Position numbers and translations under genes: made by a program
DNA from: Methylobacterium sp. Leaf112
Lineage (GTDB): Bacteria > Pseudomonadota > Alphaproteobacteria > Rhizobiales > Beijerinckiaceae
Direction of reading: 5' to 3'
Assembly: GCF_001423295.1 (NCBI RefSeq)
Contig: NZ_LMNG01000031.1
Coordinates: forward strand, 247,863 to 311,862
DNA: 64,000 nt
Notes under the pieces: generated by a model
What the model was told of the DNA's origin: nothing
Seen by the model: only the letters and a program-made list of their open reading frames with translations
The model's database searches: none
In this document: piece by piece, positions 1-9,522 of the stretch
Layout of the letters: the number at the start of each line of letters is the position of its first letter
Position numbering within the stretch: position 1 is the stretch's first letter

Positions 1-1
1 G

Positions 2-904
2 CGCACTCACGATGCCCCCTCGGCCACCACCACGGCCCCCTCGACCGCAGCGCCGATCCAGCGCACGCAGACCCAGCCCGGTCCGGCCATGGGCAATCCC
101 GGCATGAACCCGGCTGCGGCCCAGCGCCCGCGCTTCGGTGGCGGCTTCATGGCGGGCCTTCTCGGCGCCGGCCTCCTCGGCGCGCTCCTCGGCAGCGGCT
201 TCTCGGGCGGGCTCGGCGGCATCGCGTCGTTCATCGGCCTCCTGCTCCAGGTCGGCCTCCTCGTCCTCATCGTCTCCTTCGCCGTGCGTTGGTTCCGCCG
301 TCGCCAGGCGAGTCCGGCCGCGGCCGGTCACGCTCGCTCGGACCTGAGCGGCAACGGTGCGAACGGGACCGGCGCGAATGGGACCGGGATGGGTGGGACC
401 GGCATGGGCGGTGGCCTCGGCGGCAATGCCGGCCGCGGCCCCGTGGGTGGCGCTCTCGGCGGAATGGGTCGCGGTCCTGCGCCCGTGCAGCCGGTGCAGG
501 CGCGTCCGGTCCAGATCGGACCGGGTGACTTCGAGAGCTTCGAGATCGCCCTGAACGGGGTTCAGGACGCCTACGGCCGTGAGGACGTGCCCGCCCTGCG
601 CAACCTCGCGACCCCCGAGATGGCCGGCTACTTCGTCGAGGAGCTCCGTGCCAACGAGGCCAAGGGTGTCGTCAACCGCATCTCCGACGTGAAGCTCCTT
701 CAGGGCGACCTGTCGGAATCGTGGGGCGAGGGCAACGCCGAGTACGCCACCGTGGCCATGCGCTACGCCATCAAGGACGTCACCCTGGACCGTCGCACCA
801 ACCGCGTCGTCGAGACTGGTGCACCCGAGGCCGTAGAGCTCTGGACCTTCGTGCGCGAGCGCGGCGGTCGCTGGGTACTCTCGGCGATCCAGCAGGGTCA
901 CTGA
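2..904 (+). CDS. Tim44-like domain membrane protein (5' end outside window)
   Basis: The reading frame is open from the left edge, so the N-terminus is missing; about 300 residues are visible and an internal ATG at 89 is probably not the start. A Gly/Ala-rich hydrophobic stretch around in-window residues 50-95 ends in basic RWFRRRQ and looks like one or two membrane segments. A Gly/Asn-rich linker follows, then a globular C-terminal domain from about residue 170 with a Tim44/MRPL45-like pattern (FEIALNGVQDAYGREDVPALRNL, ending VELWTFVRERGGRWVLSAIQQ). The family is named after the mitochondrial import protein Tim44; bacterial members are membrane-anchored and mostly uncharacterised. The domain call is from pattern recognition. 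A hairpin terminator follows directly. Confidence 0.75.
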   Translation, partial: RTHDAPSATTTAPSTAAPIQRTQTQPGPAMGNPGMNPAAAQRPRFGGGFMAGLLGAGLLGALLGSGFSGGLGGIASFIGLLLQVGLLVLIVSFAVRWFRRRQASPAAAGHARSDLSGNGANGTGANGTGMGGTGMGGGLGGNAGRGPVGGALGGMGRGPAPVQPVQARPVQIGPGDFESFEIALNGVQDAYGREDVPALRNLATPEMAGYFVEELRANEAKGVVNRISDVKLLQGDLSESWGEGNAEYATVAMRYAIKDVTLDRRTNRVVETGAPEAVELWTFVRERGGRWVLSAIQQGH

Positions 905-931
905 AGCCTTCACCATCCGAATGAAAAGCGA

Positions 932-966
932 GGGCCGCCCGGGAAACCAGGCGGCCCATTTCGTTT
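932..966 (+). terminator. Hairpin terminator after the Tim44-like gene
   Basis: An 8-bp perfect stem (GGGCCGCC at 932-939 with GGCGGCCC at 950-957) has a 10-nt loop and is followed by ATTTCGTTT. It lies 27 bases after the stop codon. The T-tract is interrupted, but shape and position fit an intrinsic terminator. Confidence 0.65.
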
Positions 967-1329
967 GGATCGATGGGTCCCGGACGCCGAACGGGTACGT
1001 CGGTCCATCGTCGTGGCATCACGCTTTGACGGACGCACAAGACTTACAGGGTCTCATTATGGATTTAATATGCAGGTCAATACTCGCGAATTGCTGATTC
1101 CTATATGCCCGAATTTTGGCGGGCCTCGATATTTGCGTCGCGACGCTAAAACCTACAAATAAAAACAAGACATTTGTAATTTATACAGAGCCCTATAGGC
1201 TAAAAGCAAACATGTAAATTCGTTAACCATCCTATTAAGCCACGGGTTTGTGAAGAAACGCCGTTTCGACTTGGAAATAATTATCGCAGATCAAGAAAGG
1301 ACGCAGCTGGAACTCGCTTGGTCATCGCA
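967..1329. other. Intergenic, locally AT-rich
   Basis: No gene is supported between the terminator and the GGDEF/EAL gene. Bases 1055-1280 are clearly more AT-rich than the surroundings and probably hold the promoter of the downstream gene. A 5-bp hairpin (GCCCG 1107-1111 with CGGGC 1120-1124) is visible. No clear operator was recognised. Confidence 0.5.
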
Positions 1330-3750
1330 ATGCTGACAACTCAAGGTTGCATATTCTACGAGCATGACTATCGCCTCGTCGGATTGTCCGCCGTCATTTG
1401 TATCCTCGGTTGTTTTGCTGCGACGACGACGATGGCTCAGGTGGAACTGTCGGGTCAGCGCGCCTTCTCGCGCTGGATGCTCGCCTCGGCGGCCGTCTTC
1501 GGCTGTAGCGTGTGGTCGCTGCACTTCGTCGCCATGCTGGCGTTCACACCCGCGACCGAGATCGCCTACGAACTCGGCCTTACGGGCGCGTCGATCCTGG
1601 TGTCCGTCCTCGGAACCTTGCTCGCGCTCCTCGTGCGGCACCGCCTGCTCGGCACCCCCATGGCCGCAGCGCTCCCCGGAACGATCCTGGGTCTGAGCGT
1701 CGCCGGCATGCATTACCTCGGCGTCAGTGCGATGCGGGCCTCCAGCCTCGTCGTGCTCGATCCTTCCTACGTCATCGCCTCGGTGGCGCTCAGCGTGGGG
1801 TTCGGGATCGTTGCCCTGACCCGAGCCCAGGCGCTTCTCAGCCTCGCGCGGCGCGTCGAGGTGGCGATCTGGCTCACCCTCGCGATCTGTGGCCTACACT
1901 TCACCGGTATGGCCGCCGTGTCGATCACCCCCCTGGAGCCCCTGGAGGGGGCCGACCTTCTTCTCGGGTCGACGCAGCTCGGCTTCGCGGTCGGGTCCAT
2001 CAGCCTGCTCGTCCTCGTCGCCGGCCTGACGGCCCTGCTGCTGCAGCAGCACCTGTCGCGTCGCAACCTCGACGAGATCAGCCGGATGCGGTTGCTCAGC
2101 AACCTGGCCTACGAGGTCCTGCTCATTCATCGTGACGGAAAGGTACTTGAGGTCAACAGCGCCGGAACGCGCCTGTTAGGCATGCCGGTCGAGGACATCA
2201 TCGGCAAGCCGGTCCTCGATCTCTTCTCCCGGTCCGACGCCCCAGCCCTGATCCGGCGCGCGACCCGGCGGTTGGAGGACCTGCATCCCGAGGAGTTCGA
2301 GGCGCGTACGGGGGCGGGCGTCCTCGTTCCCGTGGAACTGTCGTGCCGCATCATCGAGTTCGGCGGTCGACCGGCGACCGCGGTCGCCCTGCGCGATCTC
2401 ACGGCGCTCAGGCGTGACGAAGCCCGCATCCGTCACCTCGCCCTGCACGATGCCCTGACGGATCTGCCCAACCGCTACCTGATGGAGCAGCGCATCGATC
2501 ACGCGATCGCGACCGCGGCACAGGTCGGGAGCGGTCTGGCGGTGCTCTATCTCGACCTCGATCGTTTCAAGCCGATCAACGACCTGTACGGACATGCGGC
2601 GGGCGACGAGCTGCTGGTTCAGGTGTCCCGGCGTCTCCTCGGCGAGCTGCGCCCGACCGACACCCTCGCGCGGATCGGCGGTGACGAGTTCATCGTCGTC
2701 CTACCCCAGGCCGCGACGCCGGCGCATGTCTCGGAGGTGGCGACCCAGCTCCTCGCCGAACTCGCCCGGCCGTTCCGGATCGATAGCCACACCGTCGAGA
2801 TCGGTGTCTCGGTAGGCATCGCGCTCTACCCGGACGACGGTACCACGGTGGAGAGCCTGCTGCGCGCCGCCGACACGGCGCTGTACCGGGTCAAGGACGA
2901 GGGACGCGGTGGCCTGCGCTTCTTCGAAGCGTCCATGGATGCGCAGCTCCACGCCCGGCGCACCCTCGAGCACGAACTGAGCGGCGCCCTCGCCCGCGAC
3001 GAGTTGCAGCTGTTCTACCAGCCCATCGTGAACGCCCGCACCGGCGAGATCGAGACCTTCGAAGCCCTGATCCGCTGGCAGCACCCGGAGCGCGGCCTCG
3101 TCTCACCGGCCGAATTCATTCCCCTGGCCGAGCAGGCCGACCTCATCGCGTCGATCGGGCGGTGGGTGATCGACACGGCCTGCGCCACGGCGGCGACCTG
3201 GCCGAAAGCGTGGCGCGTCGCCGTCAACGTCTCTCCGAGCCAGTTCCGGCAATCGGACGTGCCGGCCATCGTCGCCGCGGCCCTCGACCGGAATGCCCTC
3301 GACGCGAGCCGCCTCGTCGTCGAGATCACCGAGAGCGTCTTCATTCAGGACGCAACGAACGCGGTGGACGTACTCTCGCGCCTGCGCCAGCAGGGCGTTC
3401 GCCTGGCCCTCGACGATTTCGGATCGGGCTATTCGAGCCTGAGCTACCTGCAACAGTTCAAGTTCGACAAGATCAAGATCGACCAATCCTTCGTGCGCCG
3501 GCTCGGGCAGGACGCCGACACCCTGACGATCATCGGCGCCATCGTGAATCTCGGGCACAACCTCGGCCTCCACGTCACCGTCGAGGGGGTGGAGACGGCC
3601 GATCAGCTCGAAATTCTGCGGGGCCTCGGCTGCGACCAGATGCAGGGCTACCTGTTCGCGCGGCCATCCCCCACGATCACCGGCCGCGAGCTGGAACAGG
3701 CCCGTTTGCGCGCGATGTTCGCGGAGACGTTCGTCAGGGCGCGCGCCTGA
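1330..3750 (+). CDS. MHYT-PAS-GGDEF-EAL cyclic-di-GMP signalling protein
   Basis: Predicted integral-membrane protein of 806 residues. The N-terminal ~230 residues form an MHYT sensor with several membrane helices and three signature motifs (SLHFVAML, MHYLGVSAM, GLHFTGMAAV), proposed in this family to sense a diatomic gas through copper. A PAS domain (about 255-365) follows. The GGDEF domain keeps GGDEF (G450 onward) and an upstream RxxD inhibitory site (RPTD, five residues before GGDEF). The EAL domain keeps EAL (near residue 578), DDFGSGYSSL and VEGVET. Both catalytic halves therefore look intact, so it may make and/or degrade c-di-GMP; sequence alone does not say which dominates. An in-frame TTG at 1318 is an alternative start nearer to AAAGGA (1296-1301). 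It is monocistronic. Confidence 0.92.
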   Translation: MLTTQGCIFYEHDYRLVGLSAVICILGCFAATTTMAQVELSGQRAFSRWMLASAAVFGCSVWSLHFVAMLAFTPATEIAYELGLTGASILVSVLGTLLALLVRHRLLGTPMAAALPGTILGLSVAGMHYLGVSAMRASSLVVLDPSYVIASVALSVGFGIVALTRAQALLSLARRVEVAIWLTLAICGLHFTGMAAVSITPLEPLEGADLLLGSTQLGFAVGSISLLVLVAGLTALLLQQHLSRRNLDEISRMRLLSNLAYEVLLIHRDGKVLEVNSAGTRLLGMPVEDIIGKPVLDLFSRSDAPALIRRATRRLEDLHPEEFEARTGAGVLVPVELSCRIIEFGGRPATAVALRDLTALRRDEARIRHLALHDALTDLPNRYLMEQRIDHAIATAAQVGSGLAVLYLDLDRFKPINDLYGHAAGDELLVQVSRRLLGELRPTDTLARIGGDEFIVVLPQAATPAHVSEVATQLLAELARPFRIDSHTVEIGVSVGIALYPDDGTTVESLLRAADTALYRVKDEGRGGLRFFEASMDAQLHARRTLEHELSGALARDELQLFYQPIVNARTGEIETFEALIRWQHPERGLVSPAEFIPLAEQADLIASIGRWVIDTACATAATWPKAWRVAVNVSPSQFRQSDVPAIVAAALDRNALDASRLVVEITESVFIQDATNAVDVLSRLRQQGVRLALDDFGSGYSSLSYLQQFKFDKIKIDQSFVRRLGQDADTLTIIGAIVNLGHNLGLHVTVEGVETADQLEILRGLGCDQMQGYLFARPSPTITGRELEQARLRAMFAETFVRARA

Positions 3751-3785
3751 ACGGCGTGCGCCGGCGGGACTACACGCCCGCGGGA

Positions 3786-4661
3786 CTAGGTGCCCGACGC
3801 CAGGGCCTGCGCCATGGCGACGAACCCGGCCACCGGCACCTCCTCGGCCCGCGCGGTCTCGGGAATGCCCGCGGCCGCCAGCAGGCGTGCGGGATCGGGG
3901 GTCGCGGCCTTGAGGCTCTGGCGCAGCATCTTCCGGCGCTGGCCGAAGGCCGCGCGGGTGACGCGCTCCAGGGTCTCGACGGCGCAGGGCAGGGGAGAGA
4001 GCCTGGGCGTCAGCCGCACCACGCTCGACGTCACCTTGGGCGGCGGCACGAAGGCGGACGGGGCGACGTCGAACAGGATGTGGGCTTCCGTGCGCCAGCC
4101 GCACAGGACGCCCAGGCGACCGTAATTCGCGCGGTCGGATTCGTCCGCCACGATGCGCTCGGCGACCTCGCGCTGGAACATCAGGGTGAGGCTGTCCCAC
4201 CACGGCGGCCACACCGGCGCGGTGAGCCAGCCCGTCAGCAGGGGCGTTCCGATATTGTAGGGAAGGTTGGCGACGATCCGCACGGGCCCGGTGCCCAGAC
4301 CCGCTCCAATGAGGGGCACGGGATCGAAGGTGAGGGCGTCGGCATCCACCACGTCGAGGCGGCCCGGGTAATGCGCGGCGATCTCGGCCAGCGCCGGCAG
4401 GGCGCGCGGATCGCGCTCGACGGCGATCACCCGGGCGGCGCCGGCACTCAGGAGCGCGCGGGTGAGGCCGCCGGGGCCGGGGCCGATCTCCACCACGGTG
4501 ACGCCCTCGAGGGGGCCGGCCGACCGGGCGATGCGACCCGTGAGATTGAGATCGAACAGGAAGTTCTGGCCGAGCGCCTTCTTCGGCTCCAGGCCGTGCG
4601 CGCGCACGACGTCGCGCAGGGGCGGCAAGCCGTCGTCGGCGCGGTGGTCGATATCGCTCAT
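3786..4661 (-). CDS. rsmA: 16S rRNA (adenine(1518)-N(6)/adenine(1519)-N(6))-dimethyltransferase
   Basis: RsmA (KsgA) dimethylates two adjacent adenines near the 3' end of 16S rRNA during 30S maturation, using S-adenosylmethionine. The 291-residue protein starts with the typical KKALGQNFL segment, has the SAM-binding loop VEIGPGPGGLT, an acidic ribose-binding residue in VIAVERD, and the catalytic NLPYN motif followed by IGTPLL. It is normal family length. Its ATG overlaps the pdxA stop by 4 bp (ATGA), so translation is probably coupled. It is the last gene of the leftward lptF-lptG-lptD-pdxA-rsmA operon, and pdxA-rsmA pairing is common in proteobacteria. Confidence 0.96.
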   Translation of the reverse strand: MSDIDHRADDGLPPLRDVVRAHGLEPKKALGQNFLFDLNLTGRIARSAGPLEGVTVVEIGPGPGGLTRALLSAGAARVIAVERDPRALPALAEIAAHYPGRLDVVDADALTFDPVPLIGAGLGTGPVRIVANLPYNIGTPLLTGWLTAPVWPPWWDSLTLMFQREVAERIVADESDRANYGRLGVLCGWRTEAHILFDVAPSAFVPPPKVTSSVVRLTPRLSPLPCAVETLERVTRAAFGQRRKMLRQSLKAATPDPARLLAAAGIPETARAEEVPVAGFVAMAQALASGT

Positions 4662-5680
4662 GACTTGGGGCTTTTCGCGAGGCGGGCGGCGAGGCGCAGG
4701 GCCGCCATCAGGCTGTCCGGACGGGCGATGCCCCTTCCGGCGATGTCGAAGGCGGTGCCGTGGTCCGGCGAGGTCCGGATGAACGGCAATCCCAGGGTCA
4801 CGTTGACCCCGTCGTCGAACGCGATGGTCTTGATCGGGATCAGGGCCTGGTCGTGGGTCGGGGTCAGGGCCACGTCGTAGGTCGCTCGCGCCCGCGGGTG
4901 GAACAGGGTGTCGGCCGGAAGCGGACCGCGGATGTCGATGCCCTCGCCCTGGAGCTGCGCCACCGCCGGCTCCAGCACGTCGCGATCTTCCAGGCCCATG
5001 GTGCCGTTCTCGCCCGCGTGCGGATTGAGGCCCGACAGGACGAGGCGGGGGTTCACGAGGCCGAAGCGATGGCGCAGGTCGTGGGCGACGATGCGGGCGG
5101 TGGCGACGACGAGCTCCCGCGTGAGCAGCTCGGGAACCCGGCGCAGGGCCACGTGGATGGTCACCGGCACCACCGCGAGGGTCTCGCTCCACAGCATCAT
5201 CACCGGAAGCGGTACCGCCTCGCCGGGCTCGACGCTCAGCGCCGCGAGGAACTCGGTATGCCCCGGATGGGCGAAGCCGACCTGGGTCAGGACGTACTTG
5301 GCGATGGGGTTGGTCACGAGCGCCGTGGCGATCCCGGCGCGCACCAGGGCGACGCCCGCGGTGATGGATTCGAGGGTCGCGCCGGCGTTGGCCGAGTCCG
5401 GACGGCCCGCCACGGCGCCGATGCGGGCGCCGCTCGGCAGGGGCATCACCGGGAGCGCGCGGGGAAACACCTCGGTGGCGTAATCCGGGCCGACCTCCGC
5501 GATGGGGATCGAGAACCCGAGTTCGCTCGCGCGCCGCTCGACGAAATCCGGGTCGCCGATGAGGAAGAACGGCGGCAGACCGGGGCCTTCGTCGCGGTCC
5601 CGCCACGCCATCAGGGCGAGTTCCGGCCCGATCCCGGCCGGATCGCCGAGGGTGAGGGCGATCGGTTGGTGATCGGTCAC
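4658..5680 (-). CDS. pdxA: 4-hydroxythreonine-4-phosphate dehydrogenase
   Basis: PdxA oxidises 4-phosphohydroxy-L-threonine with NAD in the DXP-dependent route to pyridoxal 5'-phosphate. The 340-residue protein begins LTLGDPAGIGPE and keeps the three metal-binding histidine regions (FAHPGHTEF; LNPHAGENG; LTPTHDQALIPIK), so it looks catalytically complete. The start is GTG at 5680. The stop overlaps the rsmA start. Upstream, lptD ends 72 bp away; in many relatives surA stands between these two genes, and here it does not. Confidence 0.95.
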   Translation of the reverse strand: MTDHQPIALTLGDPAGIGPELALMAWRDRDEGPGLPPFFLIGDPDFVERRASELGFSIPIAEVGPDYATEVFPRALPVMPLPSGARIGAVAGRPDSANAGATLESITAGVALVRAGIATALVTNPIAKYVLTQVGFAHPGHTEFLAALSVEPGEAVPLPVMMLWSETLAVVPVTIHVALRRVPELLTRELVVATARIVAHDLRHRFGLVNPRLVLSGLNPHAGENGTMGLEDRDVLEPAVAQLQGEGIDIRGPLPADTLFHPRARATYDVALTPTHDQALIPIKTIAFDDGVNVTLGLPFIRTSPDHGTAFDIAGRGIARPDSLMAALRLAARLAKSPKS

Positions 5681-5752
5681 GCGGCGGTCCGTCCTTGCGC
5701 TGTCATACCGACCGCGTCGCAGGTCGGGGCCGACAAGGCAAGGCGGCCGGGC

Positions 5753-8425
5753 TCACCGGATGGTGGCGATCCCGTCGGACGTGGTGGCGGTGCCGAGGTT
5801 CTGGCGCAGGTCCGCCTCGCCGAGGGTCTTGAGTTCGACGCGCAGCAGCACCGTGCGGTTGCGCTCCGCCGTGCCCAGCGCCGTGGCGATGGGCGAAACG
5901 ATGTAGTTCAGGGACACCGTGGTGCACTCGTCCTGATAGCCGGCCCCGAGGCTGATGCCCGAGAGGTAGGACTTGCCGGGATTCACATAGATCGGCGACG
6001 GGCCGACGGGGTTCTGCAGATAGGCGGTGTAGGCGTCGGCGAAGTTGTCGCGCACGTCGAGGTAGTGGCTGAGGTCCACCAGGGCCGAGCCGGTGACGAA
6101 CCAGTTCGGCGTTACATGGTAGGTGGCGGACGCGGTCACGCCCTCGCGCCGATGTACGAAGCCGAGGGCCGGCTGGGCCTCGTAGTAGGAATAGAACACC
6201 GACAGGTCGAGGGGCAGGAACGGGGCGAAGCGGGCCGTCACGCCCGTCTCGAACCGGTTGACGGCAAAATCCCGCTGGTCGAACCGCGCCCGCGAAATGA
6301 AGCTGATGTTCTGGTTCGGCGAGAGCTGGAACCGGCCGACGAAGTCGGACCGGCGGTTCTCCAGGCCCGAATCGAGGCCCACATTGGCGATGTCGCCGCG
6401 GCGGAACGAGTTGACGCCGGCGATCTGGATCGACTCGCCGAACATCACGTTCGCGTACCAGCCGGCGGGCGTGACAACGGAATATTGCCCGCCGATGTTG
6501 GTCCGCAGGCCGCCCTCGACCCGGTCGTACCCTGAGAACTTGTCCCACTGGAACAGGGAGGTGTCGTCGAAGACGAGGCTCTGCGCGTCCTCGTTGGGCA
6601 GGCGGCCGATGCGGGTCTCGCTCGGGCGGGCGATGACCTGGACGATGGGCTCCAGGGTGTGGACGCCCAGCGGCCCGAAATTCGAGACGAACGGGTAGCG
6701 GTAATCGAGGCCGATGGCCGGCATCACCCGGCCGGAAATGTCGGAATCCTGGGTCGTCAGGTTCTGCGCCAGGGCGTTCTGGTAGCCGGAATTGCGCGGG
6801 TCGACGAAGAACGCGTCGGTGCGCAGGTAGGCGAACGGGGTGAACACCTGACCGGCGTCGTCGATGAAGGTCCGGCGCCACGACACCTGCGCCGAGGCGC
6901 GGGTCGTCGTGCCGGCCAGGCCCCGGATCAGGCAGGTGCTGCGGGTGAAGGTCAGGCAGGTCTCGTAGAGCGGGAAGCTCTGGCCGTTGGCGCTCGGGCT
7001 CAGCAGGTACGCGCCCGTGCGGGGAATGCCCTGGAAGTCCGTGGCCTCGCGGGTCAGGCTGGTGATGTTGGATTCGAATCGGACCTCGCCGCCGAGCGGG
7101 GCCGGCCCGTTGATGCGCTTGTCGTAGTCGATGACCGGCGCAACGATGGGCTGTTCCTTCTGCCAGTCGAAGCTCGACAGGCCCTTGAAGTAGTAGCCCC
7201 GCGCCTCGAACCACGAGCGGTCGCCCTGTCCGATGAGGTAGGCCGTCGAGACCGCCTCGCGGAAATAGTCCGTCGTGATGCTCTGGTTGCGGATGCGGTA
7301 GTTGTCCAGGAACCACTTGTCGGTGACGCCGACGAGGTCCCAGCCCGTGCGCCAGCGGTCGTTGATGTAGAACTGGCCCTTCGACTCGACGGCGCCGCGG
7401 AAATCGCGGTCCCCGGCGCCCAGCGGCCCGGGCAGGAACGCGCTCGGCGTCGTCTGGAAGATGCCCGAGAGACGCAGGTTGTATGAACCCGTCTCGAGGC
7501 GCTGGCGGAACTCGGCCTGGCCCAGCACACCCTGGTTGCTGAGGAAAGCCGGCGACAGGGTCAGGTCGTAATCCGGCGCGAGATTGAAGAAGTACGGCAC
7601 GGCGAGGCCGCTGCCGAGCGCCGTGGACGAAATGAAACGCGGCGTGAGGAAGCCGGATTTGCGCTTCACGCTCGGATCGGCCGTCTCGAAATACGGCAGG
7701 TAGGCGAGCGGGATGCCGGCGATCTCGAGGGTCGATTCCTCGAACGCGATGGTATGGGTCTCGTTGTTGTGGATGATCTTGGTGGCGCGGATCTGCCACA
7801 GCGGCGGCGTCTCCGGGTTGTTCTTGCACGGCTCGCAGGCCGTGTAGGTGCCGTACTCGAAGCTCGTGCGGTCGCCCTCGATCCGCTCGGCGCGGGGCGC
7901 CGAGAACCGGGTGCGGACGGGCTGGCCCTTCACCTCGATGGTCTGCTGGATGCGCAGGGCGTCGATGAAGCCGTTCTTGAAGTCGTCCGTCAGCTCCATC
8001 TTCGCGCCGGTCAGCACCGCCCCGGTCTCGTCGGTGAGGCGGACGTTGCCCTCGGCGAAGACCCGGCTGGTGTTGCGGTCGTAGAGGACGCGGTCGGCCT
8101 GCAGGGTGCGCGGACCGTAATGCAGCTCGGCGTTGCCGCGCGCCGCGACGGTGTTCTTGTCGTTGTCGTAGACGAGCTCGGCCGCCTCCACGAGAAGGCG
8201 CTCGGCGGGCTTGTTCGAGGCGGGCTTGCCCGAAGCCGGCTTCGCCTTGGCGTCCGTCGTCTTGGCGTCCGTTTGCGCAGCCGGACGGGCATCGGCCGCG
8301 GTGGAGACCACGGCCGGGAGCAGCGCCAGCAGACCGGCGGCGAGTGCGATGTCGGCGACCTTACGCAACGCGAGTCCCAACTCCTGCCACGACCCCACCC
8401 CGTTTCCCGATCCGGAGATCAGCAT
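5753..8425 (-). CDS. lptD: LPS-assembly outer membrane protein LptD
   Basis: LptD is the outer-membrane beta-barrel that, with lipoprotein LptE, inserts lipopolysaccharide into the outer leaflet. The 890-residue protein has an N-terminal hydrophobic signal segment ending near STAADA, an Ala/Lys-rich linker, an OstA/LptA-like beta-jellyroll (about residues 75-220) and a long C-terminal barrel. A CEPC pair (Cys197, Cys200), a middle CLTFTRSTC pair and a late DECTTV cysteine are present; in E. coli disulfides join the jellyroll to the barrel, so an equivalent is likely, though the pairing cannot be assigned. The ATG at 8425 shares a base with the lptG stop (TGATG); an in-frame upstream extension would run into lptG. 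Confidence 0.94.
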   Translation of the reverse strand: MLISGSGNGVGSWQELGLALRKVADIALAAGLLALLPAVVSTAADARPAAQTDAKTTDAKAKPASGKPASNKPAERLLVEAAELVYDNDKNTVAARGNAELHYGPRTLQADRVLYDRNTSRVFAEGNVRLTDETGAVLTGAKMELTDDFKNGFIDALRIQQTIEVKGQPVRTRFSAPRAERIEGDRTSFEYGTYTACEPCKNNPETPPLWQIRATKIIHNNETHTIAFEESTLEIAGIPLAYLPYFETADPSVKRKSGFLTPRFISSTALGSGLAVPYFFNLAPDYDLTLSPAFLSNQGVLGQAEFRQRLETGSYNLRLSGIFQTTPSAFLPGPLGAGDRDFRGAVESKGQFYINDRWRTGWDLVGVTDKWFLDNYRIRNQSITTDYFREAVSTAYLIGQGDRSWFEARGYYFKGLSSFDWQKEQPIVAPVIDYDKRINGPAPLGGEVRFESNITSLTREATDFQGIPRTGAYLLSPSANGQSFPLYETCLTFTRSTCLIRGLAGTTTRASAQVSWRRTFIDDAGQVFTPFAYLRTDAFFVDPRNSGYQNALAQNLTTQDSDISGRVMPAIGLDYRYPFVSNFGPLGVHTLEPIVQVIARPSETRIGRLPNEDAQSLVFDDTSLFQWDKFSGYDRVEGGLRTNIGGQYSVVTPAGWYANVMFGESIQIAGVNSFRRGDIANVGLDSGLENRRSDFVGRFQLSPNQNISFISRARFDQRDFAVNRFETGVTARFAPFLPLDLSVFYSYYEAQPALGFVHRREGVTASATYHVTPNWFVTGSALVDLSHYLDVRDNFADAYTAYLQNPVGPSPIYVNPGKSYLSGISLGAGYQDECTTVSLNYIVSPIATALGTAERNRTVLLRVELKTLGEADLRQNLGTATTSDGIATIR

Positions 8426-9519
8426 CAGCCGTCCTCCTGGTAGAGAAGCGTGAGCGTACCGAGAAGACTTCCTACCACAGCCGGGAACCACGCCGCCACC
8501 GCCGGCGTCACGATCCCGGACGCACCCAGTCCCTCGAGGAGCTGCCGGGCGACGTAGAGCGCGAACCCGGCCGCCACGCCGCCGAGCACGAGCTTTCCCA
8601 CGCCACCAAAGCGGAAGAACCTTAAGGAAACGCTGGCCGCCACGAGCACCATGGCGACGAAGAGAACGGGGCGCGCCATGAGCACGTCATACTGGAGACG
8701 GTAGCGCGTGGCATCCAACCCCGCCCGCTCGTTGCGTGCGATGGTCTCGGGAAGTTGCCAGAAAGGCACAGATTCCGGGGGTGTGAAGCGCTGGCGCACC
8801 TGTCCGGGGTCGAGGGTGGAGGCGATGAGATATGTGGAAAAGCCCTCCGGCGGCGCGTCCGGGGTGAGGAGGCGGGCCTCCTGCAGCTCCCAGTACCCGT
8901 CTTGGAGGATCGCCCGCGCGGCATCGATCTCCGACACGAACGCCCCGGCCTCGTCGAAGGTATAGGCCGAGACGCCCGCCAGCGTCGTGGTGCCCTCAAT
9001 GGCCGTCTCGGCCCGCAGGATCGCCTGCCCGTCGACGCTGCGCTGGCGGATCCAGATGTCCTTGCCCGAGCCCGCCTTGGTGGAGCGCGCGAAGATCTTC
9101 GCCTCGATCTCGGTGGAGCGCTGCTTCAGCAGGGCCGAGACCGGATTGTATACGCCCACCGTGAAGGCCCCGATGGCGAGCGCCACGAACAGTCCGGGCT
9201 GGAGGAACTGCCACGCCGAGATCCCGGCGGCCCGCGCCACCACGAGTTCCAACTTGCGCGAGAGCTGCAGCAGCGAGGCCATCGATCCGAACAGGATCGC
9301 GAAGGGCAGCACGCCCTCGGCCACCGCCGGGGTGCGGAACAGGGCGAGCTGGGCCATCAACCCCGTGGACGCGCCCTCGGCGTCGCCGGCGCGGCGCAGG
9401 AGCTCGACGAAATCGAGGGTGTAGACCAGGGTGAAGACCGTGAGGAACACGCCCAGGATGGTGCGCAGGAACCGCAGCGCGAAGTAGCGCCCGAGGGTGA
9501 GGCCGATGAGTGCGCTCAC
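8425..9519 (-). CDS. lptG: LPS export ABC transporter permease LptG
   Basis: LptG is an inner-membrane subunit of LptB2FG, which extracts LPS and pushes it onto the LptC/LptA bridge. The 364-residue protein has the YjgP/YjgQ pattern: two N-terminal membrane helices, a large periplasmic beta domain (about residues 130-270), then helices near the C-terminus ending YQEDG. The start is GTG at 9519, three bases after the lptF stop; its own stop shares a base with the lptD start. This tight packing implies coupled synthesis of export components. The ATPase gene lptB is not in the window. Confidence 0.94.
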   Translation of the reverse strand: MSALIGLTLGRYFALRFLRTILGVFLTVFTLVYTLDFVELLRRAGDAEGASTGLMAQLALFRTPAVAEGVLPFAILFGSMASLLQLSRKLELVVARAAGISAWQFLQPGLFVALAIGAFTVGVYNPVSALLKQRSTEIEAKIFARSTKAGSGKDIWIRQRSVDGQAILRAETAIEGTTTLAGVSAYTFDEAGAFVSEIDAARAILQDGYWELQEARLLTPDAPPEGFSTYLIASTLDPGQVRQRFTPPESVPFWQLPETIARNERAGLDATRYRLQYDVLMARPVLFVAMVLVAASVSLRFFRFGGVGKLVLGGVAAGFALYVARQLLEGLGASGIVTPAVAAWFPAVVGSLLGTLTLLYQEDG

Positions 9520-9522
9520 GGC

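Noticed and set aside
3162..4880. 572-codon plus-strand frame covering the end of the GGDEF/EAL gene, rsmA and part of pdxA
   Set aside because: It crosses three real genes, has Arg-rich shadow composition and no family match.
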